This document shows, in pieces, positions 6,260 through 7,978 of a stretch of DNA of 7,978 bases. The DNA is taken from positions 1 through 7,978 of the forward strand of contig JAUWXV010000173.1 in NCBI GenBank assembly GCA_030616165.1, written 5' to 3'. Positions within the stretch are counted from its first letter, which is position 1. Every line of letters begins with the position of its first letter. Under the pieces are notes generated by a model. It was not told the DNA's origin. It was given only the letters and a program-made list of their open reading frames with translations, and did no database searches. The position numbers and the translations under genes are program-made. Source of the stretch: a bacterium (GTDB lineage Bacteria; SM23-31; JAUVVT01).

Positions 6260-7357
6260 ATGAGTGATTACCCATATTGGATGGCACTTGCCCATTTACC
6301 AAATTGGCTAACGGAAAAAATTAACAGCCTAATTGTTGAAATCATACAAAATCGTAGAATTTCATTTGTAGAATTCTTTGAACTCAATAAGAATGAATGG
6401 CAAAATGAATTCCAGTTAAATGAAAAAGAAGTAGAAGATTTGCAAAATACTAAATTAGAGCTTCCAAATTACTCATTTCTTGCAGAAAGTTTACTTGAAC
6501 AAGGTTTTAGTATTATCACAATCAACTCTGAAGAATATTCAAAAACCCTTAAACAAAACCTTAAAATGAAATACTCCCCACCACTCCTATATACTAAAGG
6601 AAATATAAAATTATTAAACGAGTCTTCTGTTGCAATCGTGGGTTCGCGAAAGGCATCAGATATTGCTTTGGAGTTCACTAAAACCATTGCTAAAAACTTT
6701 GCAAAGAACTATCAGATTGTTGTGAGTGGTTTTGCTAAAGGCGTGGATAAAACAGCGCTTGATGCAACACTGGAAGTTCATGGTCATAGTATCATCGTTT
6801 TACCTCAAGGTATTATGACTTTTACCAGTGGCTTTAAGAAGTATTATGCCCAAATCATTGAAGGTGATGTTCTTTTGTTAAGCACTTATCATCCCAATGT
6901 GCCCTGGAGCGTAGGATTGGCAATGGGTCGCAATATTTACATTTATGGATTGGCTGATAAGATTTATGTTGCTGAAACTGATTTAAAAGGCGGGACATGG
7001 ACAGGTGTAATGGATGGTTTAAAAAAAGATCGTACAATTTATGTGCGTGAGCCGGAATCAGATGAAAAAAATGCAAATTATTTGTTGATTGAGAAAGGTG
7101 CTATACCTGTAGATATGGATGGTAAACCTATTCAGGTTGAAGATAAAAAATATTTTGAACTACAAATTAAGAATATTCTTTCATCAAAGCCTCTTACAGC
7201 AAAACAAATCAAGGATTGTTTACACCTTGATATTGATACTCTAAAATTATCACAGTTGATATCTAGTATGGATTTCATTGTATCGGAAAAGATTAAAAAA
7301 GTAAAAAGTTTTCGCTTAAAGAACAAAAAAAAATTGCAAGGTAACTTATTCGAATAA
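6260..7357 (+). CDS. Divergent DprA/Smf-like protein (SLOG fold)
   Basis: A DprA homologue. In natural transformation DprA binds incoming single-stranded DNA and loads RecA. The wider SLOG fold also includes nucleotide-binding proteins of conflict systems. The Rossmann-like core is clear: VAIVGSRKAS (124-133), VVSGFAKGVDKTALDATLEVHG (154-175), VLPQGI (180-185), GRNIYIYGLAD (223-233) and IYVAETDLKGGTWTGV (235-250). These correspond to the DprA blocks VAIVGSR, VSGlArGIDaaAH, RNRIIaGLS and VVEA..SGsLiTA. Several are altered: MGRNIYIYGL for RNRIIaGL, GGTWTGV for SGsLiTA, and STYHPNVPW where DprA has SE.P.G. An N-terminal helical region (1-~75) and a C-terminal winged-helix-like segment (~305-353, TAKQIKDCL then LSQLISSM) complete the DprA layout at normal length. 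It follows the helicase gene by 12 bases. The family is secure. Its divergence and partner suggest a dedicated accessory role rather than the housekeeping competence protein. Confidence 0.9.
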   Translation: MSDYPYWMALAHLPNWLTEKINSLIVEIIQNRRISFVEFFELNKNEWQNEFQLNEKEVEDLQNTKLELPNYSFLAESLLEQGFSIITINSEEYSKTLKQNLKMKYSPPLLYTKGNIKLLNESSVAIVGSRKASDIALEFTKTIAKNFAKNYQIVVSGFAKGVDKTALDATLEVHGHSIIVLPQGIMTFTSGFKKYYAQIIEGDVLLLSTYHPNVPWSVGLAMGRNIYIYGLADKIYVAETDLKGGTWTGVMDGLKKDRTIYVREPESDEKNANYLLIEKGAIPVDMDGKPIQVEDKKYFELQIKNILSSKPLTAKQIKDCLHLDIDTLKLSQLISSMDFIVSEKIKKVKSFRLKNKKKLQGNLFE

Positions 7358-7550
7358 ATCACAGTAATTCACATAGTATTGATTACAAAAATAAACTCAA
7401 ATTTAAACCAGACTAAATAACCCCCAATGTACCTGTTACTTATAAGCATGGACTTTTGATGATTTTGAGTTTTCCATTTCGTTTAATAGTAAAGGTAAGT
7501 TACTGGTGAGATTTTTCGTTAAATAAGAAATTAAACTATGATATTCAAGA

Positions 7551-7585
7551 GTGTTATACTGCATATAGCCGTGTTATAATACGGC
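7551..7585 (+). promoter_or_regulatory. Direct repeat pair, extended -10 box and hairpin
   Basis: GTGTTATA occurs at 7551-7558 and 7571-7578, exactly 20 bases apart, about two helical turns. The second copy is part of TGTTATAAT (7572-7580), a perfect extended -10 element pointing right; there is no good -35. The same bases lie in an inverted repeat, GCCGT (7568-7572) against ACGGC (7581-7585), extendable by a G-T and a T-A pair around TATA. It could be a repressor-controlled promoter or a recombination site. It begins about 300 bases before the next gene. Confidence 0.35.
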
Positions 7586-7779
7586 GTTTAGTAATGTGTT
7601 TAATATTTAGGCTGAAATCGATACTTCTATATTGTAACTTAGCAGTTCCTCGTCGCACGGATCCAATGTTTAGTCAGTTTCCTGCAGCATAATCTTGTCT
7701 AAAAGAAAATATTAACTGCTCACAATTAAAACTATAGTTGTAGGTTGTGGAACTCGTCTATTGTTTATGAATAACTATG

Positions 7780-7826
7780 ATCCCTCTATATTTAATACAT
7801 CGTTGCACGAAAAGACAAAGAGGGAT
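7780..7826. repeat. Inverted repeat in the leader of the GxxExxY gene
   Basis: ATCCCTCT (7780-7787) and AGAGGGAT (7819-7826) are perfect reverse complements separated by 31 bases. The loop contains a smaller stem, TCGT (7800-7803) with ACGA (7807-7810). It ends about 50 bases before the gene start and might form a structured leader or bind a dimeric regulator. Confidence 0.5.
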
Positions 7827-7868
7827 AAATGCCCGCTCTATGGTAATGTCAAAAGTTCTATGAAAAAC

Positions 7869-7873
7869 GAGGA
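7869..7873 (+). promoter_or_regulatory. Ribosome binding site of the GxxExxY gene
   Basis: GAGGA lies six bases before the ATG at 7880 and supports that start for the partial gene. Confidence 0.7.
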
Positions 7874-7879
7874 TAAAAT

Positions 7880-7978
7880 ATGAAACCACAGAGGAATACT
7901 CTGTGTACTCCAAAAGAATTTCCTTTAAAAGATATAACAGAAAGAATAATTTCTTGTGCAATTGAGGTTCATTCAACA
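7880..7978 (+). CDS. GxxExxY-family protein, N-terminal part only
   Basis: The frame opens at an ATG with a good ribosome binding site and is still open at the right edge after 33 residues. Residues PLKDITERIISCAIEVHST match the N-terminus of GxxExxY proteins (LTekIIgcAIEVHrtLGPGLLEsaYe), a family of small, roughly 125-residue proteins with a PD-(D/E)XK nuclease-like fold and no settled function. The GxxExxY motif itself would lie just beyond the window, so whether the gene is intact cannot be judged. Its first codons contain a perfect inverted repeat, CACAGAG/CTCTGTG (7887-7905). Genes of this family are common in accessory regions of environmental genomes, often as isolated genes. It is separated from the dprA-like gene by over 500 bases and is probably its own transcription unit. 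Confidence 0.85.
   Translation, partial: MKPQRNTLCTPKEFPLKDITERIISCAIEVHST
7887..7905. repeat. Hairpin inside the first codons of the GxxExxY gene
   Basis: CACAGAG (7887-7893) and CTCTGTG (7899-7905) pair perfectly around a GAATA loop. The stem starts five bases after the start codon, close enough to affect initiation by the ribosome. It could instead be an inserted short palindromic repeat that supplied the N-terminal codons. Confidence 0.6.

Larger units (their letters stand above)
7358..7879. other. Non-coding stretch with repeats and hairpins
   Basis: I see no convincing gene on either strand across these 522 bases; the open frames are short and show no family pattern. No clear terminator follows the dprA-like gene. 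The stretch holds a paired 8-base direct repeat with a hairpin (7551-7585), a 10-base palindrome AACTATAGTT (7730-7739) and a long-loop inverted repeat (7780-7826). This density of small symmetries is higher than in the other gaps and could reflect a recombination boundary or regulatory DNA of the next gene. Confidence 0.5.

Noticed and set aside
7519-7585. Possible attC site at the right end of the operon, from GTTAAAT near 7519 and the hairpin at 7568-7585.
   Set aside because: No RYYYAAC partner at a fitting distance, and the hairpin arms do not have the attC R/L box layout.
7358-7879. CRISPR array, tRNA or other RNA gene in the largest gap.
   Set aside because: No regularly spaced repeats and no cloverleaf or TTCRANNC-type motif seen; the only direct repeat is a single pair of eight bases.
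7758-7976. Minus-strand open frame of 72 codons antiparallel to the GxxExxY start.
   Set aside because: It has no family pattern and no good start context; it is best explained as the reverse of the leader and the real gene.

Overview
The window is AT-rich bacterial chromosome, probably from an uncultured Gram-negative lineage. That reading rests on a WaaE/KdtX-like glycosyltransferase, a TldD-family protein with its own signal peptide, a GxxExxY gene and a relic of an integron-type integrase. The sequence alone does not support a phylum name. The first ~340 bases are visibly richer in G+C than the rest.

Layout. (a) 1-341: the tail of an unrecognised reading frame that enters from the left edge. 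(b) 342-704: no intact gene. On the minus strand lies a decayed family 2 glycosyltransferase fragment interrupted by stop codons, followed by a strong short hairpin. (c) 705-1514: an intact WaaE-like family 2 glycosyltransferase. (d) 1515-1623: a short gap with a REP-like imperfect palindrome. (e) 1624-3360: an exported TldD-like putative metalloprotease with HExxxH and the downstream Cys ligand intact, but no TldE/PmbA partner in the window. (f) 3361-3727: an N-terminal fragment of an integron-type tyrosine recombinase on the minus strand, abutting the tldD-like stop codon, then a candidate promoter. (g) 3728-7357: a tight two-gene operon. (h) 7358-7879: non-coding, with repeats and hairpins. 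(i) 7880-end: the start of a GxxExxY-family gene cut by the window edge.

The operon in (g) is the most interesting part. Its first gene is an 839-residue fusion of a RecQ helicase, a ComF-type phosphoribosyltransferase, an HRDC domain and a C-terminal Myb/SANT-like DNA-binding segment. Its second gene is a divergent DprA (SLOG-fold) protein whose ribosome binding site overlaps the helicase stop codon. The set of parts (helicase, ComF-like PRTase, DprA) parallels the ComFA-ComFC-DprA set of natural transformation, but with a RecQ helicase and in one operon beside a recombinase relic. This fits a mobile DNA-processing or genome-defence module better than a housekeeping repair locus. That functional conclusion is inference; the domain calls are read directly from motifs.

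The left half looks like a surface-polysaccharide or envelope neighbourhood with decay. The right half looks like accessory cargo. The two meet at about 3360.
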